DNA of 64,000 nucleotides from Niastella sp. (lineage in GTDB: Bacteria > Bacteroidota > Bacteroidia > Chitinophagales > Chitinophagaceae). The notes under the pieces were generated by a model, which had not been told where the DNA came from, did no database searches, and worked only from the letters and a program-made list of their open reading frames with translations. The stretch lies in NCBI GenBank assembly GCA_016710595.1, contig JADJVM010000006.1:1-64000 (forward strand). The letters are read 5' to 3'. A program made the translations under genes and the position numbers. Position 1 is the first letter of the stretch. The number at the start of each line of letters is the position of its first letter. Positions 62,847-64,000 of this stretch are shown in pieces.

Positions 62847-63458
62847 TTAAATGATCTTTTCTACCTGCATGTAGCTTAACTCTACCGGTGTAGCACGGCC
62901 AAATATTTTAACTTGTACTTTTAATTTTTTCTTTTCATCACTTACTTCTTCTATCACGCCATTAAAGTCATTAAAGGGCCCATCAATAATTTTAATGGTT
63001 TCACCAATAATAAAGGGCTCGCTCATACTAATGCCGCCTACATCACTCATTTCATCTACTTTGCCCAGCATTTTATTTACCTCAGCTTTACGCAAAGAAA
63101 TAATATTACCCTTAGAGCCTTTCCCGTCGGTAAGAAAGTGCATTACATTGCTGATATTGCTTACATGCAAAATAATATCGTCTGTTAATTTACCATCAAT
63201 CAGTTCCATCATAATATAGCCCGGGTAAAAGTTCCTTTCACGCATCACTTTTTTACCATTCACTACTTTATAAACTTTTTCAACAGGTAAAAAAACCTGT
63301 TTTATTATTTTATCCCATCCCTGGCGAATGATGTCTTTATCTAAGTATTCCTTAATCTTACGTTCTTTACCACTCACCACCCGTAACACATACCAGCGGG
63401 TTTCCTTTTCGGGTGTGCCCTGTCCGTCTCCCGTTACAATATCTTTTTCTGCTTCCAT
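62847..63458 (-). CDS. nusG: Transcription termination/antitermination protein NusG
   Basis: NusG binds RNA polymerase and couples it to Rho or ribosomes. The 203-residue protein has the NGN domain (RWYVLRVVSGKERKIKEYL, VEKVYKVVNGKKVMRERNFYPGYIMME) and the C-terminal KOW domain (EPFIIGETIKIIDGPFNDFNGVIEEV). secE lies one base upstream in the same unit. The normal downstream neighbour rplK is absent; a terminator and aroQ follow. Confidence 0.97.
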   Translation of the reverse strand: MEAEKDIVTGDGQGTPEKETRWYVLRVVSGKERKIKEYLDKDIIRQGWDKIIKQVFLPVEKVYKVVNGKKVMRERNFYPGYIMMELIDGKLTDDIILHVSNISNVMHFLTDGKGSKGNIISLRKAEVNKMLGKVDEMSDVGGISMSEPFIIGETIKIIDGPFNDFNGVIEEVSDEKKKLKVQVKIFGRATPVELSYMQVEKII

Positions 63459-63459
63459 T

Positions 63460-63651
63460 TTATGAAAATAATGAGTAAATAAATTTCATAGCACCGTTGG
63501 CAATAAAGTCCATCAATGCTACAATAGCGGTAATAAATATGGTTGCGCCCAATACAATCATGGTAGATTGCTGGAGCTGGTCCCATTTTGGCCAACTTAC
63601 TTTCTCAGTGAGTTCGTAATAAGAATCTTTTACAAAATTTGTAATTTTCAT
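63460..63651 (-). CDS. secE: Preprotein translocase subunit SecE
   Basis: SecE stabilises the SecY channel. The 63-residue single-helix form starts MKITNFVKDSYYELTEKVSWPKWDQLQ, the conserved amphipathic segment, and has one membrane helix (about 29-55, STMIVLGATIFITAIVALM). Position between tRNA-Trp and nusG is the standard arrangement. Confidence 0.96.
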   Translation of the reverse strand: MKITNFVKDSYYELTEKVSWPKWDQLQQSTMIVLGATIFITAIVALMDFIANGAMKFIYSLFS

Positions 63652-63704
63652 AATTGCTGTTCTTTATTGAATGGCTTTACTATAAGCCAATAAACTTTTC
63701 GTTG

Positions 63705-63775
63705 CACGGGCACTAGGATTCGAACCCAGATCAAAGGTTTTGGAGACCCGTATGCTACCATTGCACCATGCCCGT
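63705..63775 (-). tRNA. tRNA-Trp (CCA)
   Basis: 71-base tRNA. The acceptor stem ACGGGCA pairs with TGCCCGT, discriminator G. The anticodon loop CTCCAAA gives CCA; the anticodon stem has one C-T mismatch at its outer end. The T-arm contains GGTTCGAATCC. Location between tuf and secE is typical. Confidence 0.95.
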
Positions 63776-63790
63776 TTATCCTATAAAATA

Positions 63791-63823
63791 CAAAGTACTT
63801 AGATGCAAGACCTAAGTACTTTG
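63791..63823. repeat. Inverted repeat between tuf and tRNA-Trp
   Basis: Perfect 12-bp inverted repeat (63791-63802 and 63812-63823), nine-base loop, without a strong T-run on the tRNA side. A shorter palindrome of related sequence lies at 63852-63869 (7-bp arms, four-base centre). The pair could be a terminator or an RNA-processing site for a tuf-tRNA transcript. Confidence 0.75.
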
Positions 63824-63874
63824 TAAAGATATAAATACATCTGTATTTTCTGTACTAAATACTTAGTACCAATA

Positions 63875-64000
63875 CTATTTAATGATCTCTGTAACCTGTC
63901 CGGCGCCTACTGTACGGCCACCTTCACGAATCGCAAATTTCAAACCTTTTTCCATTGCAATTGGTTGAATCAACTTAACGGTTAAGTTAGTATTATCACC
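63875..64000 (-). CDS. tuf: Elongation factor Tu, C-terminal end (partial)
   Basis: The last 41 codons of EF-Tu, which delivers aminoacyl-tRNA to the ribosome. The sequence reads GDNTNLTVKLIQPIAMEKG, then LKFAIREGGRTVGAGQVTEII plus a final Lys and a TAG stop at 63875-63877, the classical domain III end. The 5' part lies beyond the right edge of the window. Confidence 0.96.
   Translation of the reverse strand, partial: GDNTNLTVKLIQPIAMEKGLKFAIREGGRTVGAGQVTEIIK

Overview
The window looks like chromosome from a Bacteroidota bacterium, most likely family Chitinophagaceae (inference). It is AT-rich. Many genes are preceded by the Bacteroidota -7 promoter element TANNTTTG. It encodes type IX secretion (T9SS) parts and cargo: a SprE/PorW-like protein, a type A sorting domain and a CHU_C-type C-terminus. 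It also carries a FecA-like TonB-dependent receptor, DUF3810 and DUF2130 proteins, and a tuf - tRNA-Trp - secE - nusG order. No rRNA, CRISPR array, prophage or insertion sequence was seen.

Layout. (1) 1-7160: five recognisable genes, all broken by frameshifts or stops: lpxB, a PKD/CHU_C surface protein, a TPR histidine kinase, its LuxR-type response regulator, and guaD. Damage is heaviest at the left edge and absent after 7160, which suggests a low-quality contig end more than five true pseudogenes. (2) 7157-17942: a tight minus-strand purine-catabolism operon in transcription order xdhA, xdhB, allB, alc, puuD, a uraD-uraH fusion, a DUF6986-like HpcH/malate-synthase-fold enzyme, and xdhC. With convergent guaD it gives a path from guanine to ureidoglycolate and urea. 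Urate oxidation uses the membrane cytochrome c enzyme PuuD, not soluble uricase. (3) 18237-21185: an acidic small protein, then divergent katA and oxyR around an OxyR-type operator. (4) 21337-35389: mnmA, a lipoprotein, a TonB-dependent receptor, an acyl-CoA dehydrogenase, a YggS-type PLP protein, PBP1A, SprE/PorW-like, a bactofilin cluster and a SprT-like protease. (5) 35421-49762: three tRNAs (Leu-GAG, Leu-UAA, Gly-GCC), a histidine kinase, SRAP, a glycosyltransferase, DUF2130, a phosphopantetheinyl transferase, dcd, a serine hydrolase, DUF3810, DUF177-rpmF-plsX, pdeM, proline dehydrogenase and a thioesterase. (6) 49996-64000: a small secreted protein, a large T9SS cargo protein, rpsA, dps, tRNA-Cys, a nucleoside phosphorylase, dapF, a CorA-like transporter, NUDIX, GNAT, a dicluster Fe-S membrane protein, aroQ, nusG, secE, tRNA-Trp and the 3' end of tuf.

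How the genes work together. The purine operon is the main accessory system. GuaD makes xanthine, XdhAB (matured by XdhC) makes urate, PuuD makes 5-hydroxyisourate, the UraD-UraH fusion makes allantoin, AllB makes allantoate, and Alc yields ureidoglycolate and urea. No recognisable ureidoglycolate lyase is present. The DUF6986-like enzyme is the operon member without an assigned step and is the best candidate for the fate of the C2 product (ureidoglycolate or glyoxylate). Several genes could be extended upstream in frame past their real start, and those extensions often run through a TANNTTTG box; the shorter starts given here place the promoter outside the gene.
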